Positions 10,680-21,319 are shown, counted from the stretch's first letter. The stretch is 64,000 nt of DNA from Effrenium voratum (GCA_963377175.1 CAUJNA010003811.1:313958-377957); one strand, 5' to 3'. The notes: generated by a model not told the origin, from the letters alone. Translations and numbers: made by a program.

Positions 10680-11500
10680 AATCACAGTGGCACGGCGACG
10701 CAAACGCGCAACCTCCCAAACCACTGCGCCTGGCAGCGAAACTGCACAAACATCGCGAAATCGACAATAGAGCGCTCGAGCGCGACTAAAAACAAACTGC
10801 AAGTCATTGTCACACAATCTCACATGGCTCTTCCCCGACGGCAACTTTTGCCACCCGCGACCGCTGGCGAAAGCTTGAGAACGTTTGTGCACGTTTGCGA
10901 AGGCGTGCGGACGCAGCAACGTTTCCGGCGAACACTTGCTCTCCCCAGGCACCAAGAAACTAAACGAGAACACTGAGAAGCACTAAAAAAACAGTTCGCG
11001 TGGAAAAAAAACTCCCAGGAGGTTTTTTCCTGATTCTGTAGCGGGCACCATCTTGCCTCGCGATCGGGAAAAAGGCACAAGCCCTTCAAAGGTAAGGGCT
11101 CATCATGATGTTCAGGCCAACCAATATCCCGGTTGAGTTTTTCTCGAAAGCCCAAAGTGCGCAGAGGGTTCACTTTGCGTTTTCATCACTTTGCATTTTC
11201 AATTTGTGCACCGCGCCTCAGCGAGAGCGATTCAGCCCACCCAAAGTGCGCAGAGGGTTCATTTTGCATTCGCGCATGTGTGCGGCGCAGCATGACCGTG
11301 AAACCTTTCCCCAATGGAACGGCAATGAAGTCGCGCAAAGAGTGCTTTTTTGAAGCAGGTCACAACGGGCCCATTGTTCGACAGGGCCAACGAAAAGGAC
11401 ACTCGAGCATGCGCGAACGCAAATCCCATTGCATTGGCAACGCAAACGTAGAATCACTGCGCCTGCCTAGCGAAAGGACACGCCGAGCTTGAAAGCCAAC
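10680..11500. repeat. GCGCAAA-rich DNA with repeated CACTTTGCG block
   Basis: Two direct copies of a block starting AAAGTGCGCAGAGGGTTCAC lie near 11,153 and 11,242. A third copy is inverted at about 11,709-11,760, where identity with the second extends over some 50 bp including GCGATTC and CCCACC. The region between is rich in CGCAAA-type motifs. No coding exon is convincing. It may be a decayed inverted-repeat element of about 0.6 kb. Confidence 0.55.
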
Positions 11501-11794
11501 GAAAACAGCACATCAAGTCATCAAACTCACACATTCTGCGCTTCCCCACTGTATTTGAGTTTTGGACCCTGCGACGACGACGTGAACGACGAGCCGACGA
11601 CACGACTATGCCGACCAACACGACGCGAACAAGGGCCCGGTCCCAGACCCAGACAGAAAACGGGAACCCTTCGCCACGTGGGTCGAATCGCTCACTGTGG
11701 CGTGCACACTTTGAAAATGCAAAGTGAACCCTCTGCGCACTTTAGGTGGGTCGAATCGCTGTGGTGCTGTGCAAATGTCCATCTGCGGCTTGAA

Positions 11795-11925
11795 AATCGT
11801 AACTTTTCAGTACGAGAGCAGTACGTGAAGTACACTTTTCCAGATTCGGCTCGAACATCGCAACTTTAAAGTACGAGAGTTGTACGCAAAGTACACTTTT
11901 CCGGCTGCGGATCGAACATCGTCCT
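11795..11925 (+). repeat. Two tandem copies of a roughly 63-bp unit
   Basis: Units containing AGTACGAGAGnnGTACG and AAGTACACTTTTCC followed by CGGnTCGAACATCG occur back to back. They lie between the inverted block at 11,709 and the polypurine tract. Confidence 0.65.
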
Positions 11926-11929
11926 TTCC

Positions 11930-12735
11930 AAAAGCGCAAGTAAAGGAACAAGGGGGAAGGCAAAAGAGAAGAAAGGAGAAGAAGAGAAGAGAAGGGAAGA
12001 GAGAAGAGGACAGGAGAGAAGAGGAGAAGAGATGGGAGAAGGGAAGGGACGAAAAGAAAAGAGAGGGAGAAGAGAAAATAAAATTCAGAAGGGAGAAGAA
12101 GAGGTGAGAGAAGAAGAGAAAAATGAAAAGGGGAAACACACAGGAGAAACGAGAGATAGAAAAGAAGAGAGAGGAGAGAGACGAGAGAAAAAGAAGAGAC
12201 AAGAGAAAAAAGTTGAGAAGAGAGAAGACGAAATAAGAGAAGAACAAAAAAGAAGAGAGAAGCTGGAAGAGAGAAGACGAGACGAGAGAAAAGGAGAAGA
12301 GAGAAGAGGGATTGAAGAAATGAAAATCTAAAAAGAGAAGACAGAAAAAAGAAGAGATACACAAGATAGAAGATAAAAAAAAAGAGAGAAAACAGGAGAA
12401 AAAAGGAGAAGAGAGAGAAGAGAGAGGAGATAGAAGAGAGAGAGAGAGAGGGAGCAGAAAAGAGGGAACAGAAGAGAGAGAACAAAGAGAGAGAGAGAGA
12501 GAGAGAGAAAAAAAAAAGCGAAGAGAGAGACAGAAAAAAAAGAGGGAAGAGAGAGAAGATAGAAGAAAGAGAAAATGGAGCAGAGAAAAACAAGGAAGGG
12601 AGAGACGAGAGAGAGAGAGAGAGAAAAGAGAAGAGAGAGAGGACTCAAAAAAAGAAGAGAAGAAATGAGAGAAGAAGTGGGGAGAAAAAAACAAGAAAAG
12701 AAAAGACAGAGAGAGAGAGAGAGAGAGTTGGATAA
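11930..12735 (+). repeat. Polypurine tract of about 800 bp
   Basis: Almost pure A/G on the plus strand (GAGA, GGAGA and AAGAGA mixtures). In the sense of the helicase gene it is a polypyrimidine tract within an intron. Frames across it encode only Ser/Leu/Phe or Arg/Glu/Lys low-complexity peptides, which I treat as artefacts. Such tracts can form triplex (H-)DNA and stall replication. Confidence 0.9.
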
Positions 12736-12837
12736 ATGGATGTCGACGTGGCCCGGGCCTTCTGTGGAGGAAAAATACACAACACAACCCCTTACGTTCA
12801 CCGTTCCCAGGACAAGATTTTGTTTTCCGAAATCAGA

Positions 12838-13075
12838 CATGTGTTGTTGTCGTCGTTGTCGTTGGCGTTGTCGTTGTCGCTGCTGCTGCTATTTCCGTTG
12901 CTGCTGTTGCTGCTGCTGCTGTTGCTGCTGCTGTTGCTGCTGTTGCTGTTGCTGCTGTTGGTGGTGGAGGTGGTGGCGGTCGTGCTGGTGTTTGTGTTGG
13001 TGTTGTTGTTGTCGTGTCGTTGTCGTTGCTGTCGTCGTTGCTGTGGTCGTTGTCGTGGCACGTGGTGTGTTTGTG
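12838..13075 (+). repeat. Degenerate trinucleotide repeat
   Basis: About 240 bp of mixed TTG, CTG, TCG and GTG triplets. It sits a short distance downstream, in the gene sense, of the candidate exon at 13,146-13,229, so it is probably intronic. All frames stay open (poly Cys/Leu/Val or Asn/Ser/Thr), which explains the long frames here. Confidence 0.85.
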
Positions 13076-13145
13076 TTTGTGGGCAGTCCTCAAACCAAAA
13101 AAACAGGCACCAGGGGTGTGGGCACTCAAGAGCTCGGACGTGAGC

Positions 13146-13229
13146 GGGACCCAGGGTACCTTCGCGCCCCAGCGATGTCGCCTCGGGGGAGTATGCGCCG
13201 GGGCCGGCGGCCTGCTTCTGCATCTGCAC
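13146..13229 (-). CDS. Candidate helicase exon before motif Ia
   Basis: Acceptor CAGCAAG (13,230-13,236) is followed by 84 nt in phase 0, reading QMQKQAAGPGAYSPEATSLG and ending in GTLGP before a GC donor (GCTCAC). In DEAD-box proteins a Gly/Pro-containing loop normally precedes the V-L-V-x-A-P start of motif Ia, and this exon joins the Ia exon in phase. GPGAY also resembles sperm-tail PG-rich repeats, so a different gene is possible. Its 5' phase does not match the motif I exon directly, so at least one exon between is needed. Confidence 0.4.
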
Positions 13230-14098
13230 CTTGCTGAATGAATGAGCGACTCCCTGCTTTCCCCACATCTCTTTCGGCAAAGATTGATCTTCCGTTCAAG
13301 GTTTCCATCTAAGAACTTCTGATTCTTATGGTTCTCAGTAAAGAGTTCATAAGTTTTGGACCGTCTCTAAAGGAAACCGCAAGGGATGATTCAAAACTGT
13401 CCTTCAATCCCCACTGAGAGCGAGCAAGTGTCTGGACTGCGCCTTTCAACCAAAGTTCTTTCAGAAAAGCTGCTATAAAAAAGTTGGCAGAAGCCCAGGG
13501 GTCAACATGAGGCCGTGTTGTGTCCTGTTTGCTTCGCATTTGCCGTGCCATTTCAGGAAAATTGAGCTGTTCAGATGAGCCCGCCCTCTTTGATGTCAGA
13601 TTTCCTCCAAAAGTGACCCGGGTCCAAAATCAATCAAAATCAAACAGGGCTTCAGGGCTTCATTGGAGGGGGTTTCCACCAGAAGCTCTGCTGTCAACTC
13701 TTCACGGATGCTTGCATCACATCCATGGCCGGCATGAAGCAAGGGGCAACCCAGATTTAGCCCTTAGAATAGGGACCCAGGGACCCCCTCTTTCGATTGG
13801 TTCAAAAGGAAACAAACCCAAAGCAACTCAAACCCAGGCGTGGATTTATAGGGACACCAAAAGGAACGCAGCTGCTTTTTTTGGCAAAGGGAGACCCACA
13901 TAGCCAATCGTTTGGCGAATTCCCCAGCTGACTTTCGAGACCTGCTTTGCCATGGGCGACTGTGGTTTTTGGGTCGACTGCTACCGGGGGAACAAGACGA
14001 TGTTTCCCCCTCAAACATCACCCCATGGGAAAGCTGGCGTGAAACGGGTGACTTTACTTGGATTACAACCCATGTTTCGAAAGAAAATACAACCCAAT

Positions 14099-14228
14099 TG
14101 GCCATGGGTCAAAATCCCGTAGCCCCGGTGAACATCCCAACCCCCACTAAAATCGGTTCTGAAATGGGTGGTGAATTCACCTAGCCCAAAACGGGATCCC
14201 AAAACGGTTTTGAAAACCACAGCCAAGT
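14099..14228. repeat. Introner-like inverted repeat, family A
   Basis: Bounded by GGCCATGGGTCAAAATCCCG and, on the right, GGTTTTGAAAACCACAGCC. Interior motifs (CCCCACTAAAATCGG, GAAATGGGTGG) match the copies at 1,402, 48,034 and 54,600. It abuts the candidate exon at 14,235-14,342. Confidence 0.6.
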
Positions 14229-14234
14229 AGCCCG

Positions 14235-14342
14235 CAAAAACCACGAGAACCGCGGTGAGGTGTAAAAGATGTCGAAGCCCGGTCCGTTGGCATCCCCGCC
14301 GGCAGCGAGGAGTCGTCCCCGGGGCCGGTGCCAGTGCCCATC
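14235..14342 (-). CDS. Candidate exon, identity uncertain
   Basis: Acceptor TTTGGCCGCAG (14,343-14,353) is followed by an open minus frame reading GRLLAAGGDANGPGFDIFYT and then SPRFSWFLRATW, up to a family A element. DIFYTSPRF is distantly like helicase motif Ib (DILVATPGRL), but it lies before motif Ia in gene order, so it cannot be the normal Ib of this gene. Other frames are also open. The 3' end is approximate. Confidence 0.3.
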
Positions 14343-14608
14343 CTGCGGCCAAATCGCCAGCCGATTTCGCGGGCGAAATGGCTGGTGTCGTCCAGGACTG
14401 ATGCGTATGTCTCAAAATAGGGGGACCTCAGAAATGGTGTTCTTTTTCCTTTTGGTACCCTCAAGAAACCTGATGATCGAATGAATTTCAGGGCACACCT
14501 CCCATTGCCGACTCTCCGCGCTCTCTCCCCGCCAACAACTCGCCACTCTGCCCCGAGTGGCAAAGGCGCGCCTGGAGCGCAAGCCTTCCTTCAGCAGAAT
14601 CGCAAAAC

Positions 14609-14690
14609 CTCAGGCTTTGCAATCGTCTGCGCCCACTTGAGAACCTCGACCCCCGTTTGCGGTTGCCTTCACAAAACGTTTGACCTCGTC
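14609..14690 (-). CDS. Candidate exon with a frame conflict
   Basis: Acceptor TACACAGCTCAG (14,691-14,702) and donor GTTTTG bracket 82 nt on the minus strand. The first half reads DEVKRFVKATAN, and the second half reads well only one frame over (VEVLKWAQTIAKPE). The switch lies at a run of five C (plus strand), a typical indel site. It is either a decayed exon, a sequencing error, or not coding. It lies between the helicase motif I and Ia exons. Confidence 0.3.
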
Positions 14691-14871
14691 CTGAGCTGTG
14701 TAACCGATCTTCCAAAACCAATTGGGAAGCCACTAATTACAAGGGAAGGGAAGAGAGCTCACAACTGCCCCTCAGACTCCATGATGATAAGCGGGAAACC
14801 CATCTTCAAAACACGATTGATAGTGCACGGATGTTCGCTTCAATGGACACTGCAGCATGCCATCTCCAAGC

Positions 14872-14926
14872 GCCACCGCTAGGATTTGTCGCTGGGCACC
14901 AGTTTGCAAGTCGCTGCCAACAACTG
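14872..14926 (-). CDS. Candidate short exon following motif I
   Basis: Acceptor GAGCGGGCAG (14,927-14,936) followed by a minus frame reading VVGSDLQTGAQRQILAVA, ending near a GC dinucleotide. It begins in the phase left open by the motif I exon (T plus CA gives Ser), which is its main support. No family motif is visible and both ends are provisional. Confidence 0.3.
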
Positions 14927-14934
14927 CTGCCCGC

Positions 14935-16033
14935 TCCCAACGTGAGCCCCTGGCATTAATGACCACCTATTGGATAAACAACGGGCTCCTTTTCAACCTG
15001 GGGCTACTTTCAACTTCGGTTCAAATATCCCTCCGGCTCAAGCAGGGCAATAATTTCCCACCCGAAGGTTCACATTTTGCCAGCAGAAACACGCGAAATA
15101 TGGTTGATGCTTCGAAGCAATAAAGTGTGAGGAACTAAAAACGGCACAAAAGGCCGGAAAAAAATGTTACCTTTCCCTCATTCCTTTCCGTTTGGCTTGG
15201 TCACACCGCTGCTTCCCACAACGCCCCCTCCCAGTCAACCTCCCCCAACCCTAAGCCAGAGCCTTCCCATTCGCACCCCTCCTCCCCTTCTTACCTGAAA
15301 CCTCCCAGCCCTGCCAATCCCAGAACCCTCCCGCGCGGACCTCCGCCTCCCCCCTCCCTCCTCCCCCGTCTGCCCTTCACCAACCATTTGTTTCTGTGCT
15401 TTCTTCCTTGATTTTTTGGTTCCGAGAGTGTCGCGGGGAGCACTAACGTTTTGCTTTAATTTGTCTTTAACTTGCTTCTCCTAAATCTCGATATCTTTTC
15501 GTGAAGTCGCCTGTAACTACTAAACCTACTAAAACTCCAATATGCTCGTGAGATTTCAGAATTGGTCCCTTGTTACACTTTCCCCGCCCGGAATTACCCG
15601 CACATCGCCCGCGAAAAGCCCGCAAACGCCCGCAAAAAAACCGCCGCAAATCAGAAAAAGACGTGTCTGTTGGTTCGGGAGTCGCCCAAAACTCCCAGAA
15701 ATCGAAAAGGCCGGAGAATGCATCTCCAGGTTGGGCTAATTGTCGCGTGAGGCCGACACGATCTCCGACTCCTTTGTGGTTTTATAGGTAAACCCAAAGG
15801 AAAAGACACCAAAGAAAGCAAACACTTTCTAGGGGCTCCAGTAGAGAGATAAGAATAATGGTACCCTTTTTCCGTGGTCTATTTTAGTAGGGGAACCCTC
15901 CGCCAAAAAGAAGCAGTAAAAGGGCACCCAGCTGGGGGACCTAGCTTTTCAGAAAGCCAAAAAGAAACCAAACAGGAAGGCCCGCTGGGGGACTACAGCC
16001 AGGCCCTCGGCAACTTTTTCTTGGGGCCCTTGC
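14935..16033. other. Helicase intron; no exon recognised
   Basis: Contains a C-rich stretch (15,220-15,370), a patch of repeated CCCGCAAA-type words (15,590-15,660) and an introner-like segment with GGGGAACCC at 15,888. I found no exon. Confidence 0.4.
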
Positions 16034-16071
16034 ATGGCAGCAGGAAGGCGAGCGTCTTCCCCGAGCCTGTC
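16034..16071 (-). CDS. DEAD-box helicase exon with motif I (Walker A)
   Basis: A 38-nt exon on the minus strand. It starts after CCAAAG (16,072-16,077) and ends at a GC donor (GCAAGG). Joined to the previous exon it reads VARTGSGKTLAFLLP, the ATP-binding P-loop of DEAD-box RNA helicases (usually AQTGSGKT; Arg replaces Gln). Both the upstream exon's donor and this exon's acceptor carry AG followed by GAC, a direct repeat across the intron. Reading phase is exact across the junction. Confidence 0.85.
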
Positions 16072-16839
16072 CTTTGGTCAACAGGGGGGGCCTTGGTTGC
16101 TGTTGACCCCCCTGCAAAAGATTTGACGTTTTGGGGGTTTAGTGGAAAACCCCTTGATTTCCCAAAAAATTAAAGTCGAAAGATCCACCCAATACCAGTT
16201 AAGGGGCATTGATCCAGTGACTCATCGACTCGACCACTTGAAGTGCACAGCTTTGATTGCATCTAAATGAGTCTTGGTCAACAGTACCTTGGGAAGGACA
16301 TGGGGGGCATCACGCATTTACGCACTAAAAACCAAGGGGACGCATGGATTCTCCATGTTCTCTCGGGGAAGCAAATCATTTTGACTGTGGCTCATATCAT
16401 ATGTTGCTTCAACATTGGACTAGTAGTGAGGAGGGACGCTGATTTACAGTTATATTGAGTCTCTCAATTGGACGAATTCTACTGGACACTGATTCAGAGA
16501 TCCGCGAAGGCCTCAGTTGCAAAAGGTTGCCATGGAGGAGCCATTGAAGCCTACTGGCGACCATTGGTCGGAATTAGGGGCCGTGCCATTAAGGGCTATT
16601 GAGGCGGATAGCCATGACTCGCCATGGCTGTTGAATCACTATTGGAATGCCTTGAACAATACCCACTCTCGCTTGAGAAAATCGCACTTGCCCTTCAAGG
16701 GAACGCATGGGAAGGGCCGTTTTGGTGCAAGTAAACCCCCCTCGCCCCCGCCACTGAAAGGAACTGTCCAAGTACCAGGAATTATTTGGAATGTCTGGAA
16801 TCTAGGTGTATAATGGTGTACATATCTGGATCACATGTC

Positions 16840-17395
16840 TGTATGTATAAATATATATATATATGCATGTGTATTAATATATATATATATATATCATAAA
16901 TGTGTTTGTTTGTCTGTCTGTCGGTCTGTCGAACTCTGTATGTCTGTCTGTCAGTCTGCCTGTCTGTCCGTCCGTCCGTCTGTCTGTCGGTGTCTCTGTG
17001 TGCGTGTGTGCATGCATATACAGACATGTGTCTGAATGCATACATATATCTATGTAAGTATGTAATTATGTAAGTATGTAAGTGCGTAAGTATGTAAGAC
17101 CGCAAGTATGCAAGTACGCAAGTGCGCATGCATGTAAGTATGTAAGCATGTAAGTATGTAAGCATCTAAGTATGTAAGTATGTACGCATATATGTAAGTA
17201 TGGAAGTATGTATGTAACTATGTAAGTATGTAAGTGTGTAAGTGTGTGTATGTATGTATGTATGTATGTATGTATGTATGTATGTATGTATGTATGTATG
17301 TATGTATGTATGTATGTATGTGTGTGTGTGTGTGTATGTGTGTCTGTGTGTCTGTGTGTCTGTGTGTGTATGTATGTACGTACGTACGTACGTAC

Positions 17396-17431
<36 letters not shown>

Positions 17432-17935
17432 ATGTATGTATGTATGTATGTATGTATGTATGTATGTATGTATGTATGTATGTATGTATGTATGTGTGTA
17501 TGTATGTATGTATGTATGTCATGTATGTCATGCATGTCATGCATGTCATGCATGTCATGTATGTCATGTATGTCATGTATGTCATGTATGTCATGTATGC
17601 CATGTATGTCATGTATGTCATGTATGTCATGTATGTCATGTATGTCATGTATGTCATGTATGTCGTGTATGTCATGTATGTCATGCATGCCTGCATGCCT
17701 GCATGCATGCATGTTTGCATGTATGCATGCATGTATGCATGTATGCATGTATGCATCTCTGTAAGCACGTAAGTACGTACGTACGTATGTAGGTAGGCAT
17801 GTGTGTACGCATGCATGCATGCATGTATGTATTTGTGTGTGTGTGTATGTATGTATGTATGCATGCATGCATGTATGTATGTATGTATGTGCGTATGCAG
17901 GTATGCAGGTATGCATACATACATGCATGCAAGCA
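16840..17935 (+). repeat. TATG/TGTA microsatellite array
   Basis: About 1.1 kb of TGTA, TATG, TCTG and ACGT tetranucleotides with internal blocks. From about 17,510 to 17,690 the unit is a 9-mer, ATGTATGTC, in some 18 copies. The flanks contain AT dinucleotide runs. All six frames remain open (Met-Tyr-Val-Cys or Tyr-Ile-His-Thr), so the 180-256-residue frames here are not genes. Confidence 0.95.
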
Positions 17936-18087
17936 TTGGTACTGACTTAAGGCATCTTAAAGCTACGAGAGCCCTCCCCCAGTTCCGTGTTCAATGGGGT
18001 TGCAATTGCTGCGCTTGCCAAAAAGCCTCAATGGGCACATTGGCAAAGGCCTGAAAGGGTAGCCATCACACAGCCAACTCAAAACCC

Positions 18088-18182
18088 TACCCAGCCACAC
18101 ACAGCCACACATCTACACACCTACACACCTACACACACAGCCACGCACACACACACACCCACACACACACACACACAGACAT
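18088..18182 (+). repeat. CA-rich microsatellite
   Basis: Interrupted CACACA and CTACACAC repeats over about 95 bp inside the helicase intron. Confidence 0.9.
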
Positions 18183-18732
18183 GCGCGCGCGCGTGCAAAT
18201 CCTGGGTTTGTCAGGGGACGGGACCCCCACTGCATGCACTGACCCAGAAAAGGTCTCGACCATAGACATCACCCTGCCCAACGGAGATCTCCAGAACAGG
18301 CTACCCTTGCAGCCCTTGCACCAACGCGGCGACCAAATTGTGCTTGCTGGACTGTGAGATTTTGCACGCTGTTTGGACCAACAAAAACGAGCTTTTCGCT
18401 TCAGTGCGCCATAGAAATGCTCGAAATGGACATTGGGATTGGATGCACTCGAAAAGCCCCAACGTTCCCAGGCCAATAGAAGTCCAGTGGCCCCTTTCCC
18501 AAGACGACAGTCATCCATACGGAGCCGATACCATATTTGACAGGGAATCTGAGTGCAAAGGTCCTATGAGTCGTTGGCCGCTTATCACTTGAGTGGATTG
18601 GCCAACACACAATGAACCTCTTGTTTATAGCACAAAATATGGCCCAAATCCAAAAGTGGTTGAAGTTCAGAAACTCAGGGAGTATGCCCTCATTCCCGCC
18701 AGCCCCGAGCGTTAAAAAAAACTCCCGCAGTC

Positions 18733-18785
18733 CTGGCCACACCGATCAGATCCCGGCCCGAGCACAGGATAGGCCAGGCCTGCGC
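18733..18785 (-). CDS. DEAD-box helicase exon joining Q-motif to motif I
   Basis: A 53-nt exon. Acceptor TTCTTGTAG (18,786-18,794); it reads AQAWPILCSGRDLIGVA and ends at a GA donor (GACTGC). This is the well-conserved segment after the Q-motif (compare AQxWPxxLxGRDLIGIA in DDX5/Dbp2-type helicases). It joins the Q-motif exon in phase 0 and the GSGKT exon after two bases of the next codon. The non-GT donor is needed to keep the frame. Confidence 0.87.
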
Positions 18786-20214
18786 CTACAAGAAGACATG
18801 CCGTCAAAGGCCAAAGTGGATTGTTCTGTCAGAGGGTTATTACCCAAATGGAATTCCCACTTAGCGTGGCCGAGCATCCCAGCTTTGCTGGAAGGACGCA
18901 TCCCCATGACACGGCGAAAAGGGGGGGATCTTGTTGTGGCATAGGAAAGCAAGCTGTGTGGCCTTCAATTGTCGCCATGACCCTTCTTGAGGTTTGGTAG
19001 AACCATGGTAATTTCGGATTTCTTGGGGCTGCTTCCGGCTTCCAACCCAACCCTGATGCGTTTTGGATTGGTCTTTACCTTCCCGTTTTTTAAGTCGGGT
19101 TCTTCCCAGGCTTTTGGGGCCAAAAAGACCACTATTAGGAATCATCTTCATGATCCCCAAGGTAAGGTTGACTCCCGATTGCCGATCTGCGAATACTAGT
19201 CAGGGGCCGTTTGTGTGGGGCTATAGTATCCCTATATAAAGGGGATAGATAAATGAATGGTGGGCGCTGCTTTGGGGCATTGCTGCGCAAGAAATGGTGA
19301 GGGTGGAAGGTCCTTTTGGTGGACCCTCTAGGCTGGTATTGAAGGAACAAACAAGGGAGCCCAACCATTGCGGGCGGTCGCTCCCCAGCAAATGAACAGA
19401 AGAAACTTCAGGTGTCTGTTTGCCACAACATTCCATTTCCTACTGCAATCCACAGAGGAATGCACATGTGTCAAAACTGCTTGCCTGGTTGACACACGTG
19501 GCAGGTTGAAGGAACAACCCCAGTTTCTGACACTGATCCCCCTATCACGCCAAACGCCTGGGCATTCCCCAATGCCTGCATCTCGGCCCCTGAAACTAGG
19601 TAGGTTTGCGGGTTGAAAAAGCAGGGCCCCTGAAACTCGTGGACCAAGCAATATGTAACGGAAACCCAGGATCAACAAAAACAGGATTGATTAATAGGGG
19701 GGGCGTCCAAAATCAAACAACATGCTCATTTTTGGAGGAACACGTGCTGTTTTCCCGTGCTGTAGATGGACAAAAACCATTTCGCACCCCGTGGTAGGTG
19801 GCGTATCCTAATATTTTAAGGGATTCATCCATCCCAACTTGTGCTTTTGCCCATCCGCAGAAATTGCCAATCTTCTCTCGGCCTTGCCGACTCTCCTTCC
19901 CAGCTGTAGCCAATTCCTTTGACACTTTGGCAAGCGGACAAAGTCATTTCCCCGCAAAGAAGCAAGCGATATCGTTTGTTGACTCCTTGCTACAAGCTAA
20001 ACCAACCTCTCAAAGACTTCAAAGGTCCAAGAAAAATGGCTGGACACCGCCCACTAAAACGGGCCTGGCTTGGGCCCAAAAACCAAAAACCTCTACCAAC
20101 AAAAAAAGAAAAACACGAGGCCCGACCCCCCCCCTGGTTTCAACCTCCGCCAAACCGCCCAATCGATGCCCCGCTCCATCCGACTCGCGGACTCGACTCG
20201 CGGACTCGACTCGC

Positions 20215-20292
20215 CTGGATGGGCGTGGGCTCGGTGAAGCCCACCGCCCGCATGGCGTCCACCAGCGGCTTCGTGAGCCCCTCCTCCGCCGC
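20215..20292 (-). CDS. DEAD-box helicase exon with Q-motif
   Basis: A 78-nt exon (26 codons) on the minus strand. It starts after GCCGAG and reads EEGLTKPLVDAMRAVGFTEP then TPIQ, ending at a GC donor (GCGAGT). GFxEPTPIQ is the adenine-sensing Q-motif that defines DEAD-box RNA helicases. Both ends are phase 0 and the next exon continues it perfectly. The protein should be an ATP-dependent RNA remodeller acting in nucleus or cytoplasm. The sequence is closest in style to the DDX5/DDX17/Dbp2 group, but that assignment needs the missing C-terminal domain. Confidence 0.88.
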
Positions 20293-20855
20293 CTCGGCGA
20301 CATGGAAGGAACCCAGTTGTTTTGGTCCCTGAAAGGGAAAAACAGCCAGCATGGGGATGGTACAACAAAAACATCGGTAGGGTTTTGGACAAAGGAACCC
20401 AGTTGCTCTGGTCCCCGTTTCGGGAAAAACCACCAGGCTGATGGTTCTGTTTGAGGGTCATTCCATGGCTCATTCGCTGACCAGCAAGAAAATGACCGAC
20501 TCAATTTATTGCTGGTCCGATAAGCAAAAAATGAGAAATGGAATCCCCAAACGGTTCATGCCCAACACCAGGAAGGTCAGTCATTCCCTTCTGAGCACCA
20601 CAAGCAATGCTTCCTAATAACCGAGCTTGGAACATCACTATGATAATCCAGGGTCACCGACAAAATGGGGGGCCAGCTCAAGGTGACCCCTTTAAGCTGA
20701 TGCAGTGGATGTAGATACGTCTTGACATAGAAGGACATCACTCTATGCAGCTTCCCTCTCCAACAACATCGAATGACTAGATAATACCAAGACCATCTTC
20801 GGATCACCCGAAAATGACTTTGAGAGGGACATCTCCGTGCCAGGGCGATCAGCAC

Positions 20856-20929
20856 TGGGCGTGTTCTTCTCCACTTTTTGAGCTGCGTGCTCATCGGCTC
20901 CGCCACGGGCAAACGCACTTTTTCACGTG
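20856..20929 (-). CDS. Probable helicase N-terminal exon
   Basis: Acceptor TTTTTTTCGCAG (20,930-20,941) with a good pyrimidine tract. It reads REKVRLPVAEPMSTQLKKWR then RTRP and ends at a GT donor (GTGCTG) in phase 0, matching the Q-motif exon. Basic, without a known domain; N-terminal extensions of DEAD-box proteins vary widely. Confidence 0.55.
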
Positions 20930-21063
20930 CTGCGAAAAAAAACGAACCGCTGCCCCCCCAAAATGGTTCGTTTTCTTTTGGTTTCCCTTTAAAGACACCG
21001 AACAAAACACCCATTTTTCAGAGCCTCCCTACCACTCAACACGCAGGTTCCACGGTACCCAAC

Positions 21064-21153
21064 GGACACGCGTGAGCCGCAGGGCAACGCAATGCGGTTT
21101 CGCCCGCGCCTCCAGCGTTGACCAGGGAGGCCACTGGTTTTCAGCATCCTCGC
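21064..21153 (-). CDS. Probable helicase N-terminal exon
   Basis: Acceptor TTTTCACAG (21,154-21,162). It reads EDAENQWPPWSTLEARAKPH then CVALRLTRV and ends at donor GTTGGG, so that T/C phase joins the next exon as a proline codon. A second GT (GTACCG) 5 nt further would break the phase. No domain recognised. Confidence 0.52.
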
Positions 21154-21319
21154 CTGTGAAAAGTCGGGGCCCTATGTCCGGGTCTGGGGTGCTCCAGGAC
21201 AAAGCGCAAGGGTAGAATTTCGGCTACAAATCAGAAGGGCCCAATACGAAATACCCAGCAAAAGAGAGGTCAACATGTGTATGCCAGTAAGTCCATTTGC
21301 CGTGGGTAACCTAAAGAAA

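Larger units (their letters stand above)
16072..18732. other. 2.7-kb helicase intron filled by microsatellites
   Basis: Between the helicase exons at 16,034-16,071 and 18,733-18,785. Apart from the TGTA/CA arrays annotated separately, it holds mixed-composition DNA (16,200-16,800; 18,190-18,730) in which I see no exon. Confidence 0.6.

Noticed and set aside
11742..12840. Minus frames of 170-326 codons rich in Ser, Leu and Phe that resemble multi-pass membrane proteins
   Set aside because: They are read from the homopurine tract; composition is dictated by TCT/CTC/TTC codons.
12821..13229. A sperm-tail PG-rich repeat protein, suggested by GPGAY
   Set aside because: A single GPGAY is not enough; the fit in phase to helicase motif Ia is at least as good an explanation.
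12575..13280. Poly-Cys, poly-Leu and poly-Asn frames
   Set aside because: Degenerate trinucleotide repeat; only the 84-nt segment at 13,146-13,229 outside it was kept as a candidate.
17166..17936. Open frames of 176-256 codons (Met-Tyr-Val-Cys and Tyr-Ile-His-Thr repeats)
   Set aside because: Products of the TATG/TGTA microsatellite, open in all frames.
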